DNA from: Hymenobacter montanus
GTDB lineage: Bacteria; Bacteroidota; Bacteroidia; Cytophagales; Hymenobacteraceae
Direction: 5' to 3'
Length of the DNA: 64,000 bases
Assembly (NCBI RefSeq): GCF_014699115.1
Contig: NZ_JACXAD010000020.1
Span: 50,542 to 114,541, forward strand
In this document: in pieces, positions 29,498-37,848 of the stretch
How the letters are laid out: each line of letters starts with the position of its first letter
Position numbering within the stretch: position 1 is the first letter of the stretch
Program-made: the position numbers and the translations under genes
The notes under the pieces: model-generated
Databases searched by the model: none
The model's input: the letters and a program-made list of their open reading frames with translations, nothing else
What the model was told of the DNA's origin: nothing

Positions 29498-30336
29498 ATG
29501 GAACCAACTCCTCAAGTTGCGCTGGTTACGGGCGCTTCCAGTGGCATCGGTCGAGCCACTGTCCAAACCCTGCTTAGCAAGGGTTTTTGCGTGTACGCTG
29601 CCGCCCGGCGCCTTGCGGCCATGCAAGATCTGGAAGCGTCCGGGGCTACGCTGGTTTATTTGGACCTGACTGATGCCCAAAGCATCGCCAGGTGTGTTGA
29701 GCAAGTATTGGCCGAGCGCAAGGGCATTGCGCTGCTAGTTAACAATGCTGGGTACGGCTCGTACGGGGCGCTGGAGGACGTTCCCCTGGAAGAAGCGCGT
29801 CGGCAGTTCGAGGTGAATCTTTTTGGCTTGGCCGAATTAATCCGGCTCTTTCTGCCCACCATGCGCCAGCAGCGAGCGGGGCGCATCATCAACATTGGGT
29901 CCATTGGCGGGCGCACGTGGTCCTTGCTGGGCACTTGGTACCAGGCCACCAAATTCGCCCTCGAAGGCTTTTCAGACTGCCTGCGCAACGAGTTGCGGCC
30001 TTTCGGCATTGCGGTGGTGTTGGTTCGGCCGGGCAGCATCAAGACGGATTGGGCGGGCATTGCCGTCGAGCACTTGCTCCGGGTTTCCGGGCACGGGGCC
30101 TACCGCCAACTGGCTCACACGGCCGCGCAAGTGTACCGCGATACCGACGAAAAGCAGGGGCCAGCCCGCAGGTGGTGGCCGATGCCATTTGGCGAGCGGC
30201 GTCGGCCCGCCGGCCGCGGGCTCGGTACACGGCCCCGGCGTCGGCCCGCGTCGTCATCGGCCTGCGCTGGCTGCTACCCGACCGCTGCTTCGACCAGCTT
30301 TGGGGGGCATTCTTCAAAATTCCGCAAACTATTTAA
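29498..30336 (+). CDS. short-chain dehydrogenase/reductase, frameshifted near the C-terminus
   Basis: A classical SDR: NAD(P)-binding TGASSGIGRA at the N-terminus, NNAG motif (LLVNNAGYGSYGAL), catalytic Ser in IINIGSIGG, and YxxxK as YQATK, followed by VRPGSIKTDWAG. The frame from 29498 runs on to 30343 but turns into Arg/Pro-rich nonsense after DTDEKQG. The expected tail (ASPQVVADAIWRAA, LLPDRCFDQLWGAFFKIP) is in another frame ending at 30336. Adding one G to the GGGG run at about 30157-30160 would restore it, so a base seems lost in a homopolymer. The core is intact, so the product may still fold poorly or not at all. It belongs with the TetR gene upstream and the DUF2147 gene 27 bases downstream. 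Confidence 0.8.
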
Positions 30337-30363
30337 AGCGTAACTCCTTTACCACCAATTATC

Positions 30364-30822
30364 ATGAAAAAACCAGCTTTAATTTGGCTCGGCTGGCTAT
30401 TGCTGCTGCTGCTAGCCGCGCCGGTACGGGCTCAATCGTCCGTGCCGCCGGCCGACCGCATCTTGGGCATTTGGGTGTCGGAAAGCAAGGACGCTCGCAT
30501 GGAAATTATGCGCTCCGGCAATTACTACGTCGGCAAATTGCTGTGGGGCAACCGAGTGGTGGAAGCCGACGGCAAAACGTTTAAAAAAGATGTTAACAAT
30601 CCTGACCCCAAGCTGCGTACCCGCTCGTTGCAAAACATCATCCACTTAACGGGCCTGACCTACCAGGATGGTCGCTGGACCGACGGGAAGATTTACGATC
30701 CGCCGAGCGGACGCACATATAATTGCCATATCGAGTGGAAAGACGGCAGGATAGCATTGCGCGGGTACCTTGGCTTCTCCATGCTAGGCCGGACCGTTCT
30801 GTGGGACCGGCCCGGCAAATAG
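30364..30822 (+). CDS. DUF2147 family secreted protein
   Basis: A 152-residue protein with a signal peptide (ALIWLGWLLLLLLAAPVRAQ), exported to the periplasm. The mature part matches DUF2147: ILGIWVSESKDARMEIMRSG, YYVGKLLWGN, GLTYQDGRWTDGKIYDPPSG and LRGYLGFSMLGRTVLWDR. The fold is a small beta-barrel; its function is not established. It lies just after the SDR gene and is probably in the same TetR-controlled unit. Confidence 0.88.
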   Translation: MKKPALIWLGWLLLLLLAAPVRAQSSVPPADRILGIWVSESKDARMEIMRSGNYYVGKLLWGNRVVEADGKTFKKDVNNPDPKLRTRSLQNIIHLTGLTYQDGRWTDGKIYDPPSGRTYNCHIEWKDGRIALRGYLGFSMLGRTVLWDRPGK

Positions 30823-30939
30823 ACCGCGGTGGGAAAACTGACACGGACTCACCTAGTTCATCATGCTGGTCCTACCAAAGAAGGCTACTTAGCGGGCAAT
30901 AGGCAAACGTGGAGTCGTCCACTTCCAGGTAGGGTCAGA

Positions 30940-31120
30940 GCGGTGTTCAGGTTTGGGTACTGGGCGCAGCCGTGAAAACTCCGTCCCCGGTTCGCTTGAG
31001 GCGCGAAGCCCCAAGAGCGGGGAGCCAAATGGTATCGTGAAACGAAGCGAGCCGGATGTTTGCCTACGGCCCTCAGAAGAAAGAAGCCAGACGCAGGGAC
31101 ACGGGCTGGGAAAGGCTCTA
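30940..31120. repeat. diverged copy of the REP-like repeat in a 488-base gap
   Basis: The segment with TCCCCGGTTCGCTTGAGGCG and CGAAGCCCCAAGAGCGGGGA, then GCCAAATGG, matches the repeat at 55270-55400 with differences. The later AAGCCAGACGCAGGGACACG followed by GGCTGGGAAAGGCTCTAAA matches the end of that same copy. The gap 30823-31310 has no gene otherwise. Confidence 0.45.
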
Positions 31121-31204
31121 AAATTTCAGTCGGTCGTCATGCCGAACCAAGATTTGCAGAAGGGCGCTCTGTGCAGCGGCCCGGCAGGGGTGGGGCTTCT
31201 ATCT

Positions 31205-31295
31205 TAGCCTTATAGCCTTAAGCACTTGTGCCCAAGTACTCGTGTATAGCAGAACGTCCTGCTCTATATCAGTACTTTTGACCGGCTACTTACCA
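31205..31295 (+). promoter_or_regulatory. promoter-like block shared with the LytS gene
   Basis: TACTTTTGACCGGCTACTTA (from 31273) is identical to that at 21497, and the sequence in front (CCTTAAGCACTTGTGCCCAA, then AGCAGAAC) resembles 21362-21480. It includes a -7 box and a small hairpin (AGCAG/CTGCT) and ends 16 bases before the AraC ATG. Confidence 0.4.
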
Positions 31296-31310
31296 ACCTT
31301 GGTTTACCGC

Positions 31311-32165
31311 ATGATTCCCGTTTACAACCTGCCGCAAGGGCCCACCGAGTTGGCAGCGAGCGCCGGGTTTCGACTGTTTTCGCACCACAGCCTGCTGCCC
31401 GACCTGCCGCCGGTGCGCATCATGCAGTACGCCTGCGGCTTGACCCTCAGCGGAACGGCCCGGGAAACTATCGGCTTGCAGTCCTACGAGCTGCAGCCCC
31501 ACACCGTGGTGTGCACCTTTCCGGGGCAGATTATCAGCTACACCGACCCCTCCCCGGATCTGGGGTTCGTGTACTGCGTTTTCGACGACGACTTCCTGAA
31601 CAGCCCACACCTGAATCGGTCGCTGCTCGACGGGTTTGGCTTCTTCCAGGCCGCCGGGTGTCCCGTCGTGAACCTCTCGCCCGCCACCGGCCAGCGGGCG
31701 CAGGAGCTTTTCGCCAACTTGCAGGCGGAGTGCACTGCCCAACGTCCGGACCATGCCTTGCTGCTGCGCCTGTACCTGCTCGAGCTGTTCGTGCTGGTTA
31801 ACCGGGAGTATGCCCCGGTCGGTACGCCCGCGGCCGGAGTGCCCACCCGGGGGGAGCAAATCAGCCGACAGTTCAAGGAGTTGGTCAGCCAGCACTTTCG
31901 GCGCCTAAAGCAGGTGCGGGACTACGCCGACCTGCTCTGCATTACCCCGCGCCACCTGAGCCAGATGGTGACCACCAACACGGGCCGTGCCCCCAGCCAG
32001 TGGATCCGGGCCATGGAAGTGCTCGAAGCCAAGTACCTGCTGCGCTACGCCACCACCCCCGTCGCGGCCATTGCCCACGAATTGGGCTACGAGGACCCCG
32101 CCTACTTCAGCAAGGTGTTCCGCCAGGCCGCTGGCTGCTCACCGCAGCAGTATCGCCAGGGCTAA
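31311..32165 (+). CDS. AraC-family transcriptional regulator
   Basis: A 284-residue regulator. The N-terminal 150 residues resemble a cupin-type sensor (FSHHSLLPDLPPVRIMQYAC to VCTFPGQIISYT). The C-terminal 100 residues hold two helix-turn-helix motifs (VRDYADLLCITPRHLSQMV and TPVAAIAHELGYEDPAYFSK, then VFRQAAGCSPQQYR). The ATG at 31311 is chosen because upstream codons lie in the shared repeat block. A membrane-protein gene follows 101 bases downstream, which may be a target. Confidence 0.92.
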   Translation: MIPVYNLPQGPTELAASAGFRLFSHHSLLPDLPPVRIMQYACGLTLSGTARETIGLQSYELQPHTVVCTFPGQIISYTDPSPDLGFVYCVFDDDFLNSPHLNRSLLDGFGFFQAAGCPVVNLSPATGQRAQELFANLQAECTAQRPDHALLLRLYLLELFVLVNREYAPVGTPAAGVPTRGEQISRQFKELVSQHFRRLKQVRDYADLLCITPRHLSQMVTTNTGRAPSQWIRAMEVLEAKYLLRYATTPVAAIAHELGYEDPAYFSKVFRQAAGCSPQQYRQG

Positions 32166-32266
32166 TTCTTACGTTTTTACCAGCTATTCCCACGTTTGCC
32201 CCTCACGGCCCGGGCGATGAAGCGGCTTCCTTTGCCTCTGTCAAATCATCTAACCTACTGGTCGTT

Positions 32267-32695
32267 ATGAACACGCGCAAACTGCTGCTCTCCCTGGTGC
32301 TGGGAATCGTATTCTGGTTGTTCGCTGCCCGGTTCGTGCGCTACTTCGGCCCGTACTTTTTTACGGGGCACCCGCCGCGACTGCTGGCCCTCTACGCGGC
32401 GACGGTGCCCCTGAGCTGGCTGTTTATACAGATTGCGAAGCGGTTGGGGCGCTTAACGCCCCCGGAGCTCTACGACTCAGCCGTGGTCATGACCGGCGTG
32501 GCCACCCTGCTCGATGGCCTGGCCCTCACGTTTCAGCAATCCCTGTATGGCGAATCGTCGGCTGTAGTCCTGCTTGGGGCGGCCTGGATTCTGTGGGGCG
32601 TGGGCTGCGGCCTGGCGCTGGCCTACGGGTTGCGGGGGCGCCATTGGTCACAAGCCGTCGGAGAGCGTTCCCGAGACCTGATAACCGCTGGGTAG
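32267..32695 (+). CDS. small four-helix membrane protein, DUF5367-like
   Basis: A 142-residue inner-membrane protein with about four transmembrane segments (LLLSLVLGIVFWLFAARFV, LLALYAATVPLSWLFIQIA, SAVVMTGVATLLDGLALTF, AVVLLGAAWILWGVGCGLAL). It resembles DUF5367 proteins by size and layout; the family name is from memory. It lies between the AraC gene and another small membrane protein and may be controlled by the AraC protein. Function unknown. Confidence 0.7.
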   Translation: MNTRKLLLSLVLGIVFWLFAARFVRYFGPYFFTGHPPRLLALYAATVPLSWLFIQIAKRLGRLTPPELYDSAVVMTGVATLLDGLALTFQQSLYGESSAVVLLGAAWILWGVGCGLALAYGLRGRHWSQAVGERSRDLITAG

Positions 32696-32775
32696 CCAGC
32701 CGGCGCTTACCCTGCCGGGAAGGCTCGCCCCGAGGTAGCGACTCCCGATTTTATTTATTTACTCCATCATGGTAT

Positions 32776-33132
32776 ATGGCTAGTCACTCTGCCTTTTTTC
32801 TGGGGTTCTCCCTGTTGCTGCTGCACGAGATGGATGCGGTACGGTGCCGGGAGTGGCGAATATTTCCGGGCCTGTCGGGCCTGAGCGATGCCTGGGGAAA
32901 ACGGCTGTTTTTCCTGGTTCATATCCCTATCTACTACTTTATGCTGGTCGCTTTGGCCGGTGAGGCGAGCCGTCCGGGCTTTATCCGGGGCATGAGCCTG
33001 TTCATGCTCGTGCACGGCGGGCTCCACCTGCTGTTTCTGTGGCATCCACAAAATGAATTCACCGACCGGGGCTCCTGGAGCATTATTGCGGGGGCCGCTG
33101 CCGCCGGGGCCCTGGAGCTGTGGGTGGGGTAA
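32776..33132 (+). CDS. small membrane protein with HEMDA motif (DUF6713-like)
   Basis: A 118-residue protein with about three transmembrane segments (FFLGFSLLLLHEMDAVRCRE, LFFLVHIPIYYFMLVALAG, then LFMLVHGGLHLLFL). The first helix ends with a conserved-looking HEMDAV followed by WRIFP, seen in small membrane proteins of unknown role. The ATG at 32776 is used; the ATG at 32769 is out of frame and stops at once. Function unknown. Confidence 0.65.
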   Translation: MASHSAFFLGFSLLLLHEMDAVRCREWRIFPGLSGLSDAWGKRLFFLVHIPIYYFMLVALAGEASRPGFIRGMSLFMLVHGGLHLLFLWHPQNEFTDRGSWSIIAGAAAAGALELWVG

Positions 33133-33174
33133 GCCCTTAACGGCAGGCTGGTTTGCCAGGCTAGCGTGGGTTAC

Positions 33175-33462
33175 TCACCCGAAGTCTTGTGGGTCGTAGT
33201 GGTAGTGCTCCTGATTGGCAGAAGTGAATCGCTGAATAAAGCTGGCTTGGGTGTGTTCAGGCTTGGAAGGTTGAAATGCTTGCTGTTCCAGCGCCCAATC
33301 GTACACGCCCTGGTCCAAGGGATAGCGGGTCAACACGCCGGTTAAGCCGTGGTGTTCAATCCACGCCTCGGCTTTCTCGCGGGTAGTGAACACCCCACTG
33401 GCAAAATGCCCGCCCACTCCGTGAAAGACCCACACGCCAGATCCTGTAGCTACTTGCGCCAT
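33175..33462 (-). CDS. conserved hypothetical protein (DUF7710-like)
   Basis: A 95-residue soluble protein with VWVFHGVGGHFASGVFTTRE, KAEAWIEHHGLTGVLTRYPL and DQGVYDWALEQQAF, and a tail QRFTSANQEHYHY. This pattern is conserved among small proteins of unknown function across several phyla; the DUF number is from memory. It stands alone on the minus strand. Confidence 0.7.
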   Translation of the reverse strand: MAQVATGSGVWVFHGVGGHFASGVFTTREKAEAWIEHHGLTGVLTRYPLDQGVYDWALEQQAFQPSKPEHTQASFIQRFTSANQEHYHYDPQDFG

Positions 33463-33551
33463 GATATTCCAGTATGGTTCGAATGCGTAAATCTACAGCA
33501 GGCACCCTAACCGTGGCCTGACCCGTGCTGAATAGCTACCCCTAGTTGCGG

Positions 33552-33708
33552 ACTAGCCGCATCGCGGCGGCAGGTTGGCAGAAAATAGAACACCTGCCCG
33601 GATAAAGCCGCGTAGCGGTGACAGGGTGGTCAGACGAGTCTGTCACCGCTACGCGGCTCTTACCTTCTCCTTCTTAGGCTACCAACCTGCCGCCGCTACG
33701 CGGCTATT
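33552..33708. repeat. nested palindromic element, copy 1
   Basis: Outer arms: TAGCCGCATCGCGGCGGCAG followed by GTTGG at 33554-33578, pairing with CCAACCTGCCGCCGCTACGC followed by GGCTA to 33705. Inner arms: AGCCGCGTAGCGGTGACAG (33606-33624) and CTGTCACCGCTACGCGGCT (33640-33658), a perfect 19-bp stem with a 15-base loop. The whole forms one large two-tier hairpin. A second copy lies at 57726-57888. No coding potential. Confidence 0.75.
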
Positions 33709-33724
33709 CCGCAATTGGTGTTAG

Positions 33725-35590
33725 CTACTTCAGCAACTCCAGCACCACGGCCGTTTTGGCGGGCAGGGCCAGGGTGGAGATGTCGTTCAACGTTTCTCCC
33801 GTCAGCACGTTACGAGCCTTGCTGAAGCCCCCGGTGCGCTCCACGAAGCGGGCGGTGGGCAGCTTGGCAGCCTTATCTGAAGTGTTAGAAGCTACCATCA
33901 CGGTGTTGATGGCGTCGTAGCGGAAATACACGTAGAGGCCATTTTCGGGCAGGTACTGCATCAACTTGCCGGTGTGCAGCACCTGATGGCCGCGGCGGTA
34001 AGTGGCCAGTTTCCTCACAAAGTCGAAGGCCTCGTTTTCGCGGGCCGAGCGGCCGGCGGCGGTGAACTTGTTTTCCTTATCATCGGGCCAGCCGCCGGGG
34101 AAGTCTTTGCGCACCTCGGCATCGGTGGGGTCCTTGAAGTTCTTCATCAGGATTTCGGTGCCGTAGTACATGCTGGGGATGCCGCGCGTGGTGAGCAGCC
34201 AGGTCAGGCCCATCTTGTACTTGTCCAAGTCGTCGCCGACTTCGGAGAGGAAGCGGTTTTGGTCGTGGTTGTCGAGCAGGGTGACCAGCCTGGTAGGGTC
34301 CTGGTACACCGCGTCCTGAGCCAGCGTCTGGTAGAAGCGCTGCACCCCGCCGTCGTAGCTGACGGGTTGCTTCAGGGCGTCGAGCATGCCGTATTCGAGC
34401 ACGAAGTCGATGCCCCCCGGCTGGTTCGACTTGAAGGGAAAGCTGATGTTGTTGCGGGTGTAGTACGCCTGGTCCACCACGTTGTTCACCATCGACTCGC
34501 CAAAAATGTGGAGGCGCGGGTACTCGGCCAGCAGGGCGGCGTTGCAGCGGTTCATAAAGGGCTGGTCGTTGTACATGTACGTGTCGATGCGCCAGGCATC
34601 AATACCGAAGTTTTCCACCGACCAGATAGCGTTTTCAATCAGGTAGTTGGCCACGTAGGGGTTCTGCTGGTTGAGGTCGGGCAGGAAGGGCACGAACCAG
34701 CCATCGAGGGTGATTTTGCGGTCGCTCGGCGCGGCGTAAGGGTCGGTAATGGGCTGGTAGCGGTAAGAGGTGTTGGTGTAGGTGGGCCACTGGTGCAGCC
34801 AGCTTTTCATGGGCAAGTCCTGCAAAATCCAGTGCATACTACCCACGTGGTTGTACACGGCATCCTGCACCACGCGTAGGCCGGCTTGGTGAGCCTGCTG
34901 CACGAAGGCTTTATAGGCCTCGTTGCCGCCGAAGCGCCGGTCCACGTTGTACTGGTCGGTGAAGCCGTAGCCATGGTAGGAAGCGCGCATGCTGCCGCCC
35001 TCGTTGGTCAGGGGCTGGTTGTTTTCAATCAGGGGCGTGAACCAGATAGCCGTCACCCCGAGGTCTTTGAGGTAGCCGAGGTGCTGGGCCGCCCCCGCCA
35101 GGTCGCCGCCGTGCCGGAAGAAGGGGTTGGCCCGGTCCATGTTGGGGTCGCGCAGGTCGGCGAACTTGTCATTGGTGGGGTCGCCGTTGGCAAACCGGTC
35201 GGGCATGGCCAGGTAGATGAAGTCGGCCGGGGTTACTCCCTGGGCTTTGGGCGTGTTGTCGCGGGCCCGCAGCTCCCAGGCCTCGGTGATGGTTTGGCCA
35301 TCTTTCTTACCCACCAACTGCACCTTCCCCGGCTTGGCCGTGGGCGCGATGGTCAAATCCAGAAAGGCGTAGTTGGGGTTATCCACGGTGCTGGCTTTCA
35401 CCAGCTTCACGCCGGGGTAGGCAATGCTGTAGGTGAGCGTACCCGCGCCGGGGCCGTGGACGAGCAGCTGCACGTTGGGGTTTTTCATGCCCACCCACCA
35501 GTTGGTCGGGTTTACGCGGTCGATGGTAACGGTCTGGGCCCCCGCCATCAGGGGAAGTAGCAGGGCCAGCAGCAGGTAGCTCTTGTGCAT
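33725..35590 (-). CDS. secreted GH13 alpha-amylase / cyclomaltodextrinase-like enzyme
   Basis: A 621-residue enzyme cleaving alpha-1,4-glucans. The signal peptide (MHKSYLLLALLLPLMAGAQ) fixes the start at 35590. It is followed by a beta-sandwich (about 20-110) and a GH13 barrel with AVYNHVG, nucleophile Asp336 (GIDAWRIDTYMY), acid/base Glu365 (LHIFGESM), and LLDNHDQNRF. It resembles periplasmic SusA/neopullulanase-type enzymes of Bacteroidota and the cyclomaltodextrinase N-terminal domain family. The GH31 and branching-enzyme genes nearby suggest joint starch or glycogen use. Confidence 0.92.
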   Translation of the reverse strand: MHKSYLLLALLLPLMAGAQTVTIDRVNPTNWWVGMKNPNVQLLVHGPGAGTLTYSIAYPGVKLVKASTVDNPNYAFLDLTIAPTAKPGKVQLVGKKDGQTITEAWELRARDNTPKAQGVTPADFIYLAMPDRFANGDPTNDKFADLRDPNMDRANPFFRHGGDLAGAAQHLGYLKDLGVTAIWFTPLIENNQPLTNEGGSMRASYHGYGFTDQYNVDRRFGGNEAYKAFVQQAHQAGLRVVQDAVYNHVGSMHWILQDLPMKSWLHQWPTYTNTSYRYQPITDPYAAPSDRKITLDGWFVPFLPDLNQQNPYVANYLIENAIWSVENFGIDAWRIDTYMYNDQPFMNRCNAALLAEYPRLHIFGESMVNNVVDQAYYTRNNISFPFKSNQPGGIDFVLEYGMLDALKQPVSYDGGVQRFYQTLAQDAVYQDPTRLVTLLDNHDQNRFLSEVGDDLDKYKMGLTWLLTTRGIPSMYYGTEILMKNFKDPTDAEVRKDFPGGWPDDKENKFTAAGRSARENEAFDFVRKLATYRRGHQVLHTGKLMQYLPENGLYVYFRYDAINTVMVASNTSDKAAKLPTARFVERTGGFSKARNVLTGETLNDISTLALPAKTAVVLELLK

Positions 35591-35675
35591 GGGAATGAAG
35601 TTGAATGAAGCGAGAAACCAAGGGGCTCGGGAAACAGAACAGTGCAAAATACGTGGGGGCCCGCTATCGGCCACG

Positions 35676-36146
35676 CTAGCCCCGCTTGCGGCCCTGGGCG
35701 AGCATTTCCACAATTTGGCGCCGCCGGTCGGCCCGGGCTTCGGGCTTTTTGGCTCCTTCGAGCCAGCGCACGTAATCGCGCTGCTGGGTGTAGGCCAGCT
35801 TGGCAAAGTAAGCGGCTGCTTTGGGCACGGTCGCCAGCTGTTCGGCGAGGTCGGCCGGCGCTTCCAGTTTGCGCTCGGCTGCGTCGCGTGATAGGGCCAC
35901 CCGTACCGTATCGCCGAGAGTTTTATCGATGGCGCGCCGGATTTGCTTGGGGAGCAGCAGGGCGTGGTGCCCGTCGCCAAGCGGCGTGAGCTGGCCTTGG
36001 TATGGGTAGCCATCGAAGGTGGCCCGTACGGGCAGCCGGCCGCGGGTACCATACGCCTCGGCCACGCTGAACGGCAGCACTACCAACACCCCGCCCTCGG
36101 CCTCACCGGCTTCTAAAACCGCTTCAAATTCGTGTTCGGGCTGCAT
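35676..36146 (-). CDS. DUF1905 / YdeI-OmpD-associated family protein
   Basis: A 156-residue cytoplasmic protein. The N-terminal 85 residues match DUF1905 (GGVLVVLPFSVAEAYGTRGR, YQGQLTPLGDGHHALLLPKQ, IRRAIDKTLGDTVRVAL). The C-terminal part (AAYFAKLAYTQQRDYVRWLE, GAKKPEARADRRRQIVEMLA) matches the YdeI-like bacteriocin-protection motif. The molecular function is not established. It is 85 bases upstream of the amylase gene on the same strand, but their roles are probably unrelated. Confidence 0.85.
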   Translation of the reverse strand: MQPEHEFEAVLEAGEAEGGVLVVLPFSVAEAYGTRGRLPVRATFDGYPYQGQLTPLGDGHHALLLPKQIRRAIDKTLGDTVRVALSRDAAERKLEAPADLAEQLATVPKAAAYFAKLAYTQQRDYVRWLEGAKKPEARADRRRQIVEMLAQGRKRG

Positions 36147-36331
36147 GCGGGGGGATTGGCGGCGTAAAGGTGGCTTGATCCGACAAAGGAAGCCATTTTG
36201 CGGTAAGTCAGCGCCCTGACCAGGGTTTAGCGTCGAGCGCGCGATGCCGGCCCACTAACGGGCGCAGGTGCGCGCTCACATGGCCCAAACAGCTCACCCC
36301 AGCCCGCTTTGGCTAGTGGTTCGGTGCTGCT

Positions 36332-37651
36332 TTACTGGCTTACTTCGCTGAGCACGCGCTGCACGGCTGGCTCATCAGCGGCGGGTACCACACGCACTTC
36401 GGCGATGGTAGCGCCGTACTGCTCCTGGAGCCGGTAGCGCAGGCTTTCGTCCGGCACTAAAATTACGCGGGCCCGGCGGAGGGTCATTCGCTCAACTTCC
36501 AGCAGCCAGCCGCGCTCGGCTGGGCCGCCAAAGTCGGCGGCTAAGCCGGCCGCGTAAACCACCAGGGGCCGACCGGTGCTGTTGCGAATTTCTAAAGCGG
36601 CCAGCCAGGCCGGCCAGTTAGGCGCGTAGATGACGCCGAAGCTGGTGTGCCCCCGTACCAGCTGCGCGGCTTGGCGGGCATACTGAATCATGCGGTAATT
36701 CAGCCCGTCGAGGGCTGGGCGTAATGGTACGGGTTCGCTGGGAGCAGGCGGGGCCGACTGCGGCTCCGCTGCCGGCGCGGGGGCGGCGGTTGGGATGGCG
36801 ACCAGTGGCGCATCGGGCGTGATATTATCCTCCGAGGCCAGCAGATCAATGGCTTCGGCGGGGCCCGGCTCGTCCGTGGGCTCGGCGAACAGCGTCGGCT
36901 GGGCTACGGGGAGCAACTCGGGGCCCGGGTCGGGAGCCAGAGTCGAAGCCTCAGCTGCTGGCTGTTCGCTGGGTGGGGCCGCGGGGGTAGGCACCTGAGC
37001 GGCGGGTACCGAGGGCGCGATTTCAAGGGTTACTTCGGCCGCTTCACCCTCCACAGTCGCGGGCAAGCTATGAACCGAGGGGCCCGGGGTGGGTTCGAAA
37101 CAGGCTCCCACGTAGGGGGCCGCCGGTACCTGGGCCCGGAAGAACGAGGGCGCATCGGCACCCGTGGGCCATTGGCTGCGAGAAGCCGGCGGGGGAGCGG
37201 CCGCGCTTAGGGCAGGTGGTGGCAGCAGGGCGCCGGGCAGTGGCGAGGGGCGGTCGGGTGCTAGGTCGTCCAGGCCAATGATGCGCGACGACAGGATCCG
37301 GAACCCCATGGGTGCCGCTGCGCCGGCGACCGTTGCCGCGGGCTCGGGCAGCAGCCGTACTCCCGCCGTAGTAGCGACGGGCAAAGCATCGGTAGTCGTC
37401 GCGGAGGGGGGGGCTTTCGGGTTCGGAGCAGCAGCGATGGGAGTAGCCGTTTCGGGCGTTGGGCGGGCTGCCGCTTCCGATTCGGTGGGCAGGTGCGGGT
37501 ACAGGGCCACCACGGACTGGTGCGTGGCTAGCTGGTATACCAAGGGCAGGGTAGGGGGTAGAGCCGAGCCGCCGAGTACGGCCACCTTGGGATCGGCATC
37601 GTCCCAGGCGAGCAGTAGCACAGAAAAATCGGTCGGGGTAGTGGGTAGCAT
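36332..37651 (-). CDS. glycosyltransferase-like protein with a long Pro/Ala-rich linker
   Basis: A 439-residue protein with no signal peptide. Two short folded parts (residues about 8-55: FSVLLLAWDDADPKVAVLGG; and about 325-439: YRMIQYARQAAQLVRGHTSF, GVIYAPNWPAWLAALEIRN, LVVYAAGLAADFGG, ARVILVPDESLRYRLQEQYG) flank some 250 residues rich in Pro, Ala and Ser. Together the folded parts resemble the N-terminal half of a GT-B enzyme such as glycogen synthase or a GT4 transferase. The C-terminal nucleotide-sugar-binding half is absent, so it may be inactive or a regulator. Its place next to alpha-glucan genes supports a role in that pathway, as inference. Confidence 0.6.
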   Translation of the reverse strand: MLPTTPTDFSVLLLAWDDADPKVAVLGGSALPPTLPLVYQLATHQSVVALYPHLPTESEAAARPTPETATPIAAAPNPKAPPSATTTDALPVATTAGVRLLPEPAATVAGAAAPMGFRILSSRIIGLDDLAPDRPSPLPGALLPPPALSAAAPPPASRSQWPTGADAPSFFRAQVPAAPYVGACFEPTPGPSVHSLPATVEGEAAEVTLEIAPSVPAAQVPTPAAPPSEQPAAEASTLAPDPGPELLPVAQPTLFAEPTDEPGPAEAIDLLASEDNITPDAPLVAIPTAAPAPAAEPQSAPPAPSEPVPLRPALDGLNYRMIQYARQAAQLVRGHTSFGVIYAPNWPAWLAALEIRNSTGRPLVVYAAGLAADFGGPAERGWLLEVERMTLRRARVILVPDESLRYRLQEQYGATIAEVRVVPAADEPAVQRVLSEVSQ

Positions 37652-37848
37652 GAGCGGTAGTATCTGGTCAGTGGAGTGGCCGGGCGGGAACTAATCAGTC
37701 GTCAATGCTACGCAAGCCGGCTCACATATCCGTGAAAAGCCGGCCTGGAAAAAGTAACTTGCGCTCTTAAGCTCCGCCCAACCGGTCGCGCCGATCTTTT
37801 TTTAACTGGTTTCACGGCCGTTTCTGCCTTTTGCTCAGCATACACTTT

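Noticed and set aside
33606..33658. Ordinary terminator for the amylase or DUF7710-like gene
   Set aside because: There is no T-run, the hairpin is nested in a larger palindrome, and the same structure recurs at 57726.
33974..35560. Two open frames opposite the GH13 gene
   Set aside because: Val/His/Gly-rich shadows of the minus-strand amylase gene.
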